Origin: Singulisphaera sp. GP187
Lineage (GTDB): Bacteria > Planctomycetota > Planctomycetia > Isosphaerales > Isosphaeraceae
Assembly (NCBI RefSeq): GCF_900129635.1
Contig: NZ_FSRB01000001.1
Coordinates: 434,001-498,000 of the forward strand
DNA: 64,000 bases
Direction: 5' to 3'
Shown here piece after piece: positions 9,007-17,802 of this stretch. The position numbers and the translations under genes were made by a program. The stretch's first letter is position 1; each line of letters opens with the position of its first letter. Below the pieces are notes generated by a model, which saw only the letters and a program-made list of their open reading frames with translations, searched no databases and was not told the origin of the DNA.

Positions 9007-9933
9007 ATGATCCGGGTGCGAGACCTCCGCATTGATTATGACTCGGTCTGCGCGGTGAGTGACCTGTCGCTGGAGGTGGGGCCGGGGGAGGTCTGCGGCC
9101 TGATCGGCCCGAACGGGGCGGGGAAGACGACGACGATGAAGGCGATCCTCGGCCTGATCGAACCGACCTACGGTGAGATCGAACTGGCCGGGGTCGACAT
9201 GCGTGAGCGCCCGCGCGACGCCTGCCGCGTGGTCGGGTTCATGCCCGACTTCCCGCCGATGTACGACGACCTGATGTGCTGGGAATTCCTCGACCTGTTC
9301 GCCGCCAGTTATTTCGTGCCACGCGCCGAGCGTCCCGAGGTCATCGACCGTTCCCTGGCCCTGGTCGGACTGACCGAGAAGCGGCGGGCGATGGTGGTCG
9401 AGCTCTCGCGCGGGATGCGTCAGCGCTTGATGTTGGCCAAGACGCTGATCCCCGACCCGCAAGTGTTGATGCTCGACGAGCCGGCCAGCGGCCTCGACCC
9501 GCAAGGGCGGATCGACCTCAAGAATGTGGTGAAGGCGCTGGCGGCCGAGAAGAAAACGGTCTTGATCTCGTCCCACATCCTCTCCGAGATGTCGGAATTC
9601 TGCACGTCCGTGGCGATCATGGAGCGGGGCCGGATGGTCGTCAGCGGGACGATCGCCGAGATCCAGGAACGGATCATGGGGGCCGCCGTCCTGGTCGTCG
9701 AGGTGCTGGGCGACCCGGGAGCGTTCGCCACCATCGTCGCGTCCGACCCGCTCGCCGAGCGGGTCGAGCAAGCGGACGGCCTCTTCTCGATCCGCTACGG
9801 TGGCGACTCCGAGCAGGCAAGCGACCTGCTTGCGGCCCTGATCCAAGGCGGAGTGCGCGTCGCCTCGTTCTCGAGGAAGCGCGAGGGGCTTGAAGAACTC
9901 TTCCTCAAGGTGGGGGCCAGGGAGCTTTCCTGA
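9007..9933 (+). CDS. ABC transporter ATP-binding protein
   Basis: A 308-residue ATPase of the export type (CcmA/DrrA-like), cytoplasmic and paired with the permease at 10007. Seen: Walker A GPNGAGKTTT (residues 34-43), a signature motif degenerated to LSRGMRQRL, Walker B VLMLDEPASGLDP and the H-loop in SSHILSEM. After about residue 215 comes a C-terminal domain typical of drug or natural-product exporters. ATG 9007 is preferred over GTG 9004 because ggagga ends 6 bases before it. The substrate is unknown. Confidence 0.93.
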   Translation: MIRVRDLRIDYDSVCAVSDLSLEVGPGEVCGLIGPNGAGKTTTMKAILGLIEPTYGEIELAGVDMRERPRDACRVVGFMPDFPPMYDDLMCWEFLDLFAASYFVPRAERPEVIDRSLALVGLTEKRRAMVVELSRGMRQRLMLAKTLIPDPQVLMLDEPASGLDPQGRIDLKNVVKALAAEKKTVLISSHILSEMSEFCTSVAIMERGRMVVSGTIAEIQERIMGAAVLVVEVLGDPGAFATIVASDPLAERVEQADGLFSIRYGGDSEQASDLLAALIQGGVRVASFSRKREGLEELFLKVGARELS

Positions 9934-10006
9934 TTCGACGAGTGCCGGGGTGTCGGTTTGTTCTTTTCTTCTTCTGGGCATGGGATCGCGCGGGGGCGAA
10001 CGAAAC

Positions 10007-11641
10007 ATGGGCTTGGCTCAGGTCATGATCGACAACCCGATTCTGGTCAAGCACTGTCGCGCCCGACTTCGGGTCGGGCAGGCGTTGTCCTGGGCCCTGA
10101 TCGTCCTGGTCCTGACCGCATGCATCGTGTGGGCGGGGGAATACTACCACTGGATTGGGAATGAGTCGGCCGTCGCGCTCATCCTCGGGGGCCAGATCTT
10201 GCTCCTCTGGTATGGCGGGTCGCACCAGCTCAACGCGTCGCTGGGCGGGGTCCGAGAAACCGGCTTGATCGACTTTCACCGTGTTTCTCCCTTGCCTCCG
10301 AGCGTGGTGACTCTCGGCTTCTTCCTCGGGGCGCCGATCCGGGAATATTTTCTCGCCGCGATCACGCTCCCGTTCGCCTACTTCAGCGCCTCCCATGTGG
10401 ACGGGGCCGATCCGTGGCGCGGCCTGTTCTGGCTCGCCCAGCTCGAGGTCGCGGTGCTGACCACGACCTGGATCGTTCACGCCCTCACCATGCTCGGCTG
10501 CATGACGCGCAAGAAGCCGCGCGGCTCGATCCAAGGGACGATTGTAACGATCATTGGCATGATTTTCTTTGGATATATGGGGTCGATCGGCTTCTATTTT
10601 GGGACCCGCTGGCTGCTGGAAGAGAGCCGGATGCTGAACTTCTTCGGGTTCATGATCCCCTGGCTCGCCTGGGTCCTGATTGTCGAGATGCCGATCCTCG
10701 GCTTCGTCGGCCTTGCGGTGTCACGGAAGATGGCGGCCGAGCGGGCGCACGCCCTCACCAAACCGCAAGCACTCGCCTGCATGGCGAGCCTGACGACCTT
10801 GCTCATCGGCGGACTCTGGAACCTCGCGCGGATCCTGCCCGAGGCTTCTCCTTTTGAACCGGCGCATGTCGACGTTATTATGATCGCGTCGGTCTATGCT
10901 CTTTCGCTACTGGCGATGATCCTGGCCATCGCGATCACGCCCGACGCGGGTGAGTATGTCAAGGGTCTGCGCAGGGCTGCGCGTCAAGGCCGCCGGCGGA
11001 TGAGCCTTTGGTCGGACTCGGGGAGCAATCGGCTCGCCCTGCTCGCCCTCTGCGTGCTCGTCATGGTCGGAGCGTCCACGGTCGTCCACGTGGTGGGCCG
11101 GCAACGGGCTCACGAGATGTACATCGGCCCTGCGGTCAACGGGAAGTCCTACAACGGCGACAACGCGATGACCGACGAGGCCTGGCTGACGTCGCGACAG
11201 GCGTTACTCTCGCGACCGATCGCCATCGGCGTCCTGACGGTGGCCTATTTCGGTCTCGGCCTCCAGCTCTTTTCGCTTCGCACCCGGTCGTCGGGGCTTG
11301 CGCTCATGACTCTCTTCCTCTTTCTCGCCTGGCTCGTCCCGTTGCTGGCGGGCGCAATGCTGGGCATGGCAAGAACCAACCAGACGCGTGGTATCGCGAT
11401 CTTCGCCCTCAGCCCGTTGCCCGGTATCGCCCTGTCCTCAGGCATGGGCAAGCTCCCCGGCGCTGACACGATCCAACTCGCCGCACTTGCGCCCTCGATC
11501 ACGTTCGCCTTCCTCTTCAACTATCTCCTCGTCATCACCCAGCGCAAGCTCGATCGCCGCTTGCTCGCCGCGGAAAAGCCCACCGCGAAGTCGTCAGACG
11601 ATGCCCCGAAGCGGTCTGAATCGTCGCTCGACATCGCGTAA
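10007..11641 (+). CDS. ABC transporter permease subunit
   Basis: A 544-residue integral membrane protein with about ten to twelve hydrophobic segments, for example at residues 25-45, 55-75 and 100-125 and a cluster near the C-terminus. A Lys/Arg/Ser-rich cytoplasmic tail follows. It is the partner of the ATPase ending 73 bases upstream; the two form an exporter. ATG 10007 (MGLAQVMIDNPILVKHCRAR) was chosen; the open frame extends into the ATPase gene at 9890, but that part reads a shifted frame of the ATPase. Such permeases are poorly conserved, so no substrate can be named. Confidence 0.85.
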   Translation: MGLAQVMIDNPILVKHCRARLRVGQALSWALIVLVLTACIVWAGEYYHWIGNESAVALILGGQILLLWYGGSHQLNASLGGVRETGLIDFHRVSPLPPSVVTLGFFLGAPIREYFLAAITLPFAYFSASHVDGADPWRGLFWLAQLEVAVLTTTWIVHALTMLGCMTRKKPRGSIQGTIVTIIGMIFFGYMGSIGFYFGTRWLLEESRMLNFFGFMIPWLAWVLIVEMPILGFVGLAVSRKMAAERAHALTKPQALACMASLTTLLIGGLWNLARILPEASPFEPAHVDVIMIASVYALSLLAMILAIAITPDAGEYVKGLRRAARQGRRRMSLWSDSGSNRLALLALCVLVMVGASTVVHVVGRQRAHEMYIGPAVNGKSYNGDNAMTDEAWLTSRQALLSRPIAIGVLTVAYFGLGLQLFSLRTRSSGLALMTLFLFLAWLVPLLAGAMLGMARTNQTRGIAIFALSPLPGIALSSGMGKLPGADTIQLAALAPSITFAFLFNYLLVITQRKLDRRLLAAEKPTAKSSDDAPKRSESSLDIA

Positions 11642-12248
11642 AAAAACAACGACCCGATCCAGGGCGAGGAAGCCGCTCGCGACTCGTTCCCACGGTCCCC
11701 CGTGGGAATGAAGTCTGGGACGATCTGCGTCCTCGGCTTGCGAGGGCCAGACGACGCGGAGCGTCGGGGAGTGCGCCTGTAATTGCATTGAATCCGCAGG
11801 GTGTGAGTTCCTGCCGAAGTGTTCTGGCACTTCGTAACCGAGGGTAACTGCGTCGCCGCGAGGCGGGGTGGGAAGCAACCGTAGGTGAACGATCAGTCCG
11901 TAACGCAAGTAAACTCGATTCGGCCGACTGTCGTGGCGAGCCTGCTCCTCGATGGCGAAGCCCAATTGACGCATGGCCCCTCAGAAAGGGCGTCCACAGT
12001 GATGTGGTCCGGTAAGACCGACGCACAAAACCCCAGAATGGCGTCGGGACGACAGTAGGTTGTTGGAGACGGAATGATCGGAAGGTTCGATGACGAAACA
12101 CAGGGAGACCTGGACCTCGCCAAAGCCGGTGTTCATTGTCCCTGATAAGGATACGAAGAGCCGGGGGTCCAGGAGTCAGAGCACCCATAGTAGCGCAGAA
12201 GCCGGGTAACTCCGGTGGAGCGAAGGGGTGCAGGGAGGTGGAGACGCG

Positions 12249-13580
12249 ATGTCCGATGCGAAGGAATTCCAACTGGAGGCAGTGCCCGCGAGGGCTAGGC
12301 GCGCCAGAGAGATCCCGATCCCATGGGTCTGGGTCGAACCGACGGTCTGGACGGAGCGGATGTTGACGGCCCTCATCGAGGGGGTCAAAGGTGGAGTCTG
12401 GTATAGCCTGATGGACAAGGTCCACCCGCAACGCGCCCTGTATACGGCATACTCTCGAGTCGCCGCCAACGAGGGTGCCGCGGGCGTGGACCACGTGACC
12501 GTGACGATGTTCGAGGACCGCCTGGAAGAGAACCTGAAGGATCTCAGCGACGCCCTGCGTACGGGAACCTACCGTCCGCAAGCGATCCGCCGACACTGGA
12601 TTCCCAAACCAGGAAACCAGGAGAAGCGTCCGCTCGGGATTCCCACCGTCCGCGACCGGGTGGTCCAGACGGCACTCCGGCAGGTGTTGGAACCGATCTT
12701 CGAGCGTGACTTCGCCGCGCACAGCTACGGCTTTCGCCCCGGCAGGGGATGCAAGGACGCGCTGCGGCGGGTGGACGAGCTGCTTAAAGGCGAATTCACA
12801 CATGTGGTAGATGCCGACTTGAAGAGCTATTTCGACACGATCCCCCACGACCGCCTGCTGGCGCTGGTCGCCAAGAAGGTAGCGGACGGGAAGGTGCTGA
12901 ACTTGATCGACGCGTTCCTGCACCAGGGCGTCCTCGACGACCTGGAGGTATCGACGCCCGAACAGGGGACGCCGCAGGGTGCGGTGATCAGCCCGCTGTT
13001 GAGCAACATCTACCTTGATCCGCTCGACCACCTGATGGCCGAATCGGGTTTCGAGATGGTGCGCTACGCGGACGACGTCGTGATCCTGTGTCGAAGCTCG
13101 GAGGAAGCGGCCCAAGCGATGGCGGTGGTGCAGGAGTGGACGGCCTCGGCCGGCCTGACCCTGCATCCCACCAAGACGCGGATCATCGCCGTCAGGACCG
13201 AAAGCTTCGACTTCCTGGGCTACCGGTTTGAGGACGGCACACGCCGCCCGCGACCGAAGAGCCTGGACAAGTTCAAGGAGACGGTCCGGACGAAGACCTC
13301 GCGTACGACCGGGGGCAGCCTCTCCGCGATCATCGCTAGCCTCAACCCAACGCTTCGTGGCTGGTTTGAATACTTCAAGCACAGCCACAAGTGGACGTTT
13401 GAACGACTCGACGGCTGGATCCGCATGCGTCTGCGGAGTCTGCTCCGTAAACGGATGAAGAAACGAGGCCGCGGTCGTGGCACCGACCATCAACGTTGGC
13501 CCAACGCCTTCTTTGCCGACCATGGACTTTTCAGCTTGGAACGAGCCCATGAGTTAGCCAGTCAATCCTCTTTGAGGTAA
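12249..13580 (+). CDS. group II intron reverse transcriptase/maturase
   Basis: A 443-residue LtrA-type protein that helps the intron fold and copies it during retrohoming. RT motifs: IPTVRDRVVQ, SYGFRPGRGCKDA, DADLKSYFDTIPHD, GTPQGAVISPLLSNIYL, the catalytic YADDVVIL, then FDFLGYRF. The X/maturase domain has LRGWFEYFKHSHK, and a basic tail follows (RKRMKKRGRGRGTDHQRWPN). No HNH endonuclease domain is seen after it, so mobility would rely on other primers. ATG 12249 follows the purine-rich ggaggtggag; a GTG at 12228 is an alternative. The frame is intact and all RT motifs are present, so it may be active. Confidence 0.95.
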   Translation: MSDAKEFQLEAVPARARRAREIPIPWVWVEPTVWTERMLTALIEGVKGGVWYSLMDKVHPQRALYTAYSRVAANEGAAGVDHVTVTMFEDRLEENLKDLSDALRTGTYRPQAIRRHWIPKPGNQEKRPLGIPTVRDRVVQTALRQVLEPIFERDFAAHSYGFRPGRGCKDALRRVDELLKGEFTHVVDADLKSYFDTIPHDRLLALVAKKVADGKVLNLIDAFLHQGVLDDLEVSTPEQGTPQGAVISPLLSNIYLDPLDHLMAESGFEMVRYADDVVILCRSSEEAAQAMAVVQEWTASAGLTLHPTKTRIIAVRTESFDFLGYRFEDGTRRPRPKSLDKFKETVRTKTSRTTGGSLSAIIASLNPTLRGWFEYFKHSHKWTFERLDGWIRMRLRSLLRKRMKKRGRGRGTDHQRWPNAFFADHGLFSLERAHELASQSSLR

Positions 13581-13594
13581 AACCACCAACGGGA

Positions 13595-13627
13595 AAGCCG
13601 TATGCGGGAGATCCGCCCGTACGGTTT
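13595..13627 (+). ncRNA. group II intron domain V
   Basis: A catalytic hairpin 14 bases after the maturase stop. The lower stem aagccgta pairs with tacggttt (one G-U wobble), the two-base cg bulge is present on the 3' side, and the upper gcgg/ccgc stem closes a small loop. This is the near-invariant DV layout. Confidence 0.92.
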
Positions 13628-13630
13628 GGA

Positions 13631-13662
13631 GGGAGGGGGAGCGTAATCCGCTCTCCCTACCC
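13631..13662 (+). ncRNA. group II intron domain VI with bulged branch-point A
   Basis: The stem pairs 13631-13643 with 13649-13662, leaving A13659 unpaired. The bulged A lies 7 bases before the intron's last base (13666), the canonical distance for lariat branch formation. Confidence 0.85.
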
Positions 13663-13782
13663 CTATCGGCATTCCCACGGAGGACCGTGGGAACGAGGGT
13701 GATTTCTCACTCTATGACGGGTCGTTATATAAAATAATAGTGTGTTGTTTGTTGTTGCCGATCCCCAGTCCTCGAACTCGCC

Positions 13783-14796
13783 TCAAGACCCCAGCACGAC
13801 CTGTTGCAGGTCGACGAGCTTGCGGACCGTCGTTTCTGGCTCGCCCACCGCGTGGAACATCACCGTGTCGGTGGTGGAGAGTTTGAACCTGGTCCTTCCC
13901 AGCTTGAGGCTCCCGAGTGCGCCCAGGCCCGTGATCGCCTTGAACAGGCCCCAGGACCGACCCCTGGTCCACTGGACTCGGATCGGACGCAATCCTGCCT
14001 TCTCTCTGAGTTCTCCCACCCGAAAGATTGTCCCCCCCAGCCGCAGACTTACCACGTCTCCCGTGACGGCCCGGCCGCCGTAGTGTTGGAGTTGGTCCCA
14101 GGTCCCAACCTCCGTCAAACAGGAAACAATCTGTTGGTACGGGGCGGCTGGGATCTGCCCTGACGTGGCGGATCCGAGGCTCTCGCCAGGTTTTGGCTCC
14201 CGGGCCAGACAGCAGTCGATGAGTGATGAGAACATCGACTCGGCCCGCCCTTTTTTCGCGGCCTGCTTTTGGAGGTAGTCGTCCAACTCCCGCCGCGAGA
14301 TGACGTCGGGGCGAGCCTCGATCGCCTGTTCCAGTTGCAGGTTGGGGTTCGTGAAGATGATCTTCGGGGCAATGTGGCCGCGGATCGTCCGGTCGTCGAG
14401 CGCGACGCCGCGCTCACGCAGGTACTCGACCACGGCGTCTTGCTTGAGGAGGTTCGTCTCGAGCAGGTTGCCATGATCCACCACATCCCCACCCCGGCGC
14501 GTCTGCCGCCAGGCACCTTGGCGGACCTCGAGCCGCCCCGACCAGTTCTTGACCTCGATCAGGTGGATCATTTGAGGGGTGCAGACGATCAGGTCAATCT
14601 CACGCCGCCTTCCTTGCCCCTTCGAGGGGATGCGCCGGCCTGTGAGGAGATGGGCGTTCTTGAACTGGAACGAAGCGCCGACAAGCTGTTTGAGCAGCAA
14701 CTCACCGTCCCTCCCCCCGGTCACGTCGGGCAACTCCTCGACTGGCCTGACCTTCTGGAGTTCGGACCACTCGTGCAAACGGCTCATCAAACCCAT
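13783..14796 (-). CDS. NERD domain protein (nuclease-related)
   Basis: A 337-residue protein with an N-terminal NERD domain (about residues 25-150). It contains REIDLIVCTPQMIHLIEVKNW, with D68 and the E81-x-K83 pair placed as in PD-(D/E)xK-like nucleases. The rest (about 200-337) is not recognised and has no membrane segment. NERD proteins are thought to act on DNA, but few have been tested. It is monocistronic and converges on the intron-split repeat. The ATG at 14796 starts MGLMSRL; the second Met (14787) is equally possible. The nearby mobile DNA is suggestive but no defence cluster is visible. Confidence 0.8.
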   Translation of the reverse strand: MGLMSRLHEWSELQKVRPVEELPDVTGGRDGELLLKQLVGASFQFKNAHLLTGRRIPSKGQGRRREIDLIVCTPQMIHLIEVKNWSGRLEVRQGAWRQTRRGGDVVDHGNLLETNLLKQDAVVEYLRERGVALDDRTIRGHIAPKIIFTNPNLQLEQAIEARPDVISRRELDDYLQKQAAKKGRAESMFSSLIDCCLAREPKPGESLGSATSGQIPAAPYQQIVSCLTEVGTWDQLQHYGGRAVTGDVVSLRLGGTIFRVGELREKAGLRPIRVQWTRGRSWGLFKAITGLGALGSLKLGRTRFKLSTTDTVMFHAVGEPETTVRKLVDLQQVVLGS

Positions 14797-15015
14797 CGCA
14801 TCCCCCCCCCTCGCGAGACTCGGAATCAGTCGCCATTCTCTGCTCGCGAAGCGATCCGTGCCAGGGGGAATCCCGCTTTTGATACCATCGTTGCAATGAA
14901 AGCCAGCCCCTCCGGCGTTTCTGATCGTGATCCCTTGTGTCGGCTTGATCTTTGCCGCATCGTTCGGGATCAGCCTATCAAGTTTTCAACACGTAACATG
15001 CCGCATTAGGGACCT

Positions 15016-16053
15016 CTAGCCCCCACGTACTTCGTGAGGGACGATCGCAAGCTCTTGCCTTGTTTCCCCGCGGAGGACGGTGAGCGGTGTCTGGACGCCG
15101 ACCCGCTCGTCGGTCAAGTAACGGTGCAGGTCATCGATACCGGCGACCGCATGGCCGTCGAGGCCGACGATCACGTCCCCCTCTTCGATGCCCGCATGTT
15201 CGGCGGGGCCGCCGGGCTCGATCGCGACGATCAAGACTCCGCCTTCGGTCGTGAGGTTGTGGCGACGGATGACGCGGGCAGGGAGCGTGACCGACTGAAC
15301 GTGGACGCCGATCCGGCTCCGGCGCACCCAACCATCCCGGATCAGACGGCCGGCTACATATTTCGCAGTGTTGATGGCGATCGCGAAGCAGATGCCCTGG
15401 GCCGGGAGGATCACGGCCGAGTTGACCCCGATCGCTTCGCCTCGCGAATTCACCAGCGGGCCGCCCGAGTTCCCCGGATTGAGCGCGGCGTCGGTTTGGA
15501 GCACGTCGTCAATCAAGCGGCCCGACCGGCTCCGCAGGCTTCGCCCCAGAGCGCTCACGACCCCGGCCGTCACCGTGCACTGGAAGCCGTAGGGATGGCC
15601 GATCGCGATCGCAAGTTGCCCGACCCGCACCGCCTGGGAGTCGCCCAGCGCCACGGGTGTGAGCCCTTGGGAGTGAACGCGAACGACGGCGAGGTCGGTC
15701 TCGGGATCGTCGCCGATCAGGTCGGCCGGGAGCTTGCGGCCGTCGGCCAGAGTCGCTTCGACGTGGCTGGCGCCATGGACCACATGGCTGTTGGTCAAAA
15801 TGTACCCATTGGAGGTGAACACGAAGCCCGACCCGCTGCCTCGTCCTCCGTTCCGTCCGCCGCCGCCATGCTCGACCTTGATGTGGACCACCGACGGACT
15901 GACCCGCTCCGCGGCGTGGATCACGGCGTGCGAATAAGCGTCGAGCAACTCACCATCGTTCGGCCCGGTGGCCTTGGTTCCCACGGCATCGGCGAGCCCC
16001 TCGGATTGATCGAACCCCGGGCCCGCCACTCCAACCAGACTGCTGAATCCCAT
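15016..16053 (-). CDS. HtrA/DegP-like trypsin-fold protease with PDZ domain
   Basis: A 345-residue S1C serine protease with an intact triad: His90 in LTNSHVVHG, Asp120 in DPETDLAVV and Ser196 in LNPGNSGGPL. A single PDZ domain covers about residues 255-340 (GGPAEHAGIEEGDVIVGLDG). HtrA proteins degrade or refold damaged proteins, usually in the periplasm. This one has no signal peptide or N-terminal anchor from the chosen ATG (MGFSSLVGVAGPG). The longer open frame to 16137 adds 28 residues that are also not a good leader. It is therefore probably cytoplasmic, or its export signal is unusual. A purine-rich aagggg stretch lies upstream of the ATG. Confidence 0.9.
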   Translation of the reverse strand: MGFSSLVGVAGPGFDQSEGLADAVGTKATGPNDGELLDAYSHAVIHAAERVSPSVVHIKVEHGGGGRNGGRGSGSGFVFTSNGYILTNSHVVHGASHVEATLADGRKLPADLIGDDPETDLAVVRVHSQGLTPVALGDSQAVRVGQLAIAIGHPYGFQCTVTAGVVSALGRSLRSRSGRLIDDVLQTDAALNPGNSGGPLVNSRGEAIGVNSAVILPAQGICFAIAINTAKYVAGRLIRDGWVRRSRIGVHVQSVTLPARVIRRHNLTTEGGVLIVAIEPGGPAEHAGIEEGDVIVGLDGHAVAGIDDLHRYLTDERVGVQTPLTVLRGETRQELAIVPHEVRGG

Positions 16054-16187
16054 GGTGCTTTCCCCTTGTATCCAAGTCCAAGAGGAACTGTAGGGAGCCG
16101 CAACCGCCTGGACAAGTCCGCACCTGGCCCTGCTCAACGTGCCAAGCGGTCTCTACGATGAATCGGCCGTTGATATTCTTTATCTTC

Positions 16188-16275
16188 CCTGGGACCGCGG
16201 GCGTCCCGCCCGCAATTTAATTTTTCATGTGCATGAATGCCATTTCCTTGCGGGCGGGCCGCCCACCGTCCCAGG
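16188..16275. repeat. 88-bp inverted-repeat element, cctgggaccg family
   Basis: Terminal arms 16188-16215 and 16248-16275 match at 25 of 28 positions around a 32-bp AT-rich centre. The same arms occur at 56778-56884, and a solo arm lies at 41935-41960. It is non-coding and sits between two minus-strand genes. Confidence 0.8.
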
Positions 16276-16307
16276 AAAACGCATCGCCAACGTGAGGCCC
16301 TGCGATT

Positions 16308-17669
16308 CTATCGACCGGCGGGAGCCGCCACGTTTTGGGATGATGAGGAGGCGGTGCCTGTCTGTCCCTGACGCGGACGGCGATGGGTGGAACGCGAAGC
16401 CTGCTGATGTGATTCGTAGTAAGAGCCGAGCGTGTGCATTGCCACGATCGAGTTCCAGGCCGTCAGCAACCAGCAGGCCAGGCTCGCCCCGATGTAGAGC
16501 CAGAAGAACTTGGGCCGAAGTAAGAACGCGCCGAGGAAGGCGGCGGCGGTCAAGCCGACGATCGTGCCGATCGTCAGGCAGAGCCCGAAGAACGAGGGGA
16601 CGCGGTGTCCGATGGCGCCCAGGACGCCCCCTGGCTTTGCCTCCAGCGGGTCGTCGTTCAGGAAGACGATCAGCAAGGCCATCAGCGCGTAGGGAACCCC
16701 GAGTAGGCCGAGAGCGATCGCGATGCCGGGGTTCCAGGGGAGCCCCCCCTCCACACTGACGACGTAGGCGGTCAGCGGAAGGAATCCGACGCAAACGCCG
16801 AGAACGCCCCAGAGCATCCAGGACGCGAGGCCGTCGAAGAGCCCCTCGAAGTTCCGGTCAGGCGGGCGCGGAGGCAAGGTCTCCCCCTCGAATGAAGCGG
16901 TCAGCACCCGCGCGAGATATTGGATCCAGTAGAGCAGTGCTATCGGCAAAAAGATCACCGAGGGCAAGGCCGTGATCAGACCGATGAGGATGCCCATCAG
17001 TCCGGCTCCCGAGGCCTCGGCGCTGTCTTGGAGCGACAGGCAATACTCCGGAACGAGATTGGCCATGACCCAGAACACCAGGCCGAGCGTGACCACCATC
17101 GCCACCCCTTCCGCGCCTCGGAGCGGGTAGAAAAGGGAGAGAGGCCACCAGGCGTCCGGGGGTGGTCGGTTGGTCGCCTTTGCTTCCCCGTCCTTGCTCC
17201 AGCCAATCGGGGCGGGGGTCGGGACGGGACCTTCGACGACGCCTTCGCTCGAAGGCGGAACCGAGGCGGCATTCGGGGGCGGTGCGGCGATGTCGGCGCC
17301 GAGGTTGTAGGCCGTCCCATGCCAGCCCCACTCATCGTCGGCCTGCCGGTCATCGCCCTCGGGAGCAGCCGCCGGCGCGTTGGCGTCAGGCAACTCGAGA
17401 TCGTCGAGCCAGGGATCCAATACCGGACGCGGCGACGGATCCGGCGGCTCGAACGGGCGAAGCGCGAGTGGTTTCGCCGCCTGGCCCAGGTCGTAGGTCC
17501 CCTCCCAGTTCCACTCGTCGTCCTCGACGGCGGCCGGTGGCGCTGTGGGCTCGCCCCCTGGTATCCGGATCAAGGCTCCGCAACTCGGGCAACGCCCCGT
17601 CTTACCGGGAGGGAGCCCCGCCACCTTCAGCCGACGCCCGCAGGGGCAGACCAGGATCGTGACGCTCAT
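16308..17669 (-). CDS. zinc-ribbon multipass membrane protein, unknown function
   Basis: A 453-residue protein not assigned to a characterised family. The N-terminus is a small zinc ribbon, with Cys8 and Cys10 (CPCG) and Cys27 and Cys30 (CPSCG). A proline-rich linker (about 40-210) contains two related motifs, DDEWNWEGTYDLG and DDEWGWHGTAYNLG. About six membrane helices then run from residue 220 to 430, and a Ser/Thr/Gln-rich tail ends the protein. The ATG at 17669 (MSVTILVCPCGRR) was chosen because the ribbon starts there; the upstream open frame looks non-coding. It is monocistronic. Zinc-ribbon-headed membrane proteins of this shape recur in planctomycetes. Confidence 0.75.
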   Translation of the reverse strand: MSVTILVCPCGRRLKVAGLPPGKTGRCPSCGALIRIPGGEPTAPPAAVEDDEWNWEGTYDLGQAAKPLALRPFEPPDPSPRPVLDPWLDDLELPDANAPAAAPEGDDRQADDEWGWHGTAYNLGADIAAPPPNAASVPPSSEGVVEGPVPTPAPIGWSKDGEAKATNRPPPDAWWPLSLFYPLRGAEGVAMVVTLGLVFWVMANLVPEYCLSLQDSAEASGAGLMGILIGLITALPSVIFLPIALLYWIQYLARVLTASFEGETLPPRPPDRNFEGLFDGLASWMLWGVLGVCVGFLPLTAYVVSVEGGLPWNPGIAIALGLLGVPYALMALLIVFLNDDPLEAKPGGVLGAIGHRVPSFFGLCLTIGTIVGLTAAAFLGAFLLRPKFFWLYIGASLACWLLTAWNSIVAMHTLGSYYESHQQASRSTHRRPRQGQTGTASSSSQNVAAPAGR

Positions 17670-17802
17670 GACAAGAACTCGTTCGCTGACCGCAATGCGG
17701 GTTGGAAGTTGCTTCCTCACGCGGGGCGAACGACAATTGTAATGGGGTCGAGCGAAACTCTCAAGGACAAATATCAGAGGCGTGGTGGGGAATGCGCCGG
17801 GA

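Larger units (their letters stand above)
11771..13666 (+). mobile_element. group II intron (1896 nt) with maturase ORF
   Basis: The 5' end is GTGCGCC at 11771, a standard group II start, and the 3' end is AT at 13665-13666 (AY rule). Domain I-III sequence fills 11771 to about 12230, the maturase lies in domain IV, and domains V and VI follow at 13595-13662. The boundaries are confirmed by the uninterrupted repeat copy at 27973-28083, where the same flanks (gcgga then cggcat, junction 28055/28056) are adjacent. The intron inserted a few bases after a stem-loop, a habit known for IIC introns. The subclass was not determined. Confidence 0.93.
11648..13726. repeat. palindromic repeat element split by a group II intron
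   Basis: The two outer parts (11648-11770 and 13667-13726) form a 183-bp element. Both ends start with aacgacccg in inverted orientation. Each arm contains a nested palindrome of the form cgttcccacgg...ccgtgggaatg (11685-11710 and 13667-13694). The left part ends with a gacgcggagcgtc hairpin just before the intron. The arms match the solo arm at 39752-39811, and the core matches the intact element at 27973-28083. No target duplication is evident. Confidence 0.75.

Noticed and set aside
11535..13550. 671-residue minus-strand open frame
   Set aside because: It is antisense to the maturase and the repeat, is Arg/Pro-rich and shows no motif. The plus-strand frame has complete RT motifs and an intron structure.
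12249..14796. retron, DGR or defence-RT reading of the reverse transcriptase next to a NERD gene
   Set aside because: The RT has a maturase X domain and sits in a group II intron with domains V and VI. The NERD gene is convergent and unlinked.
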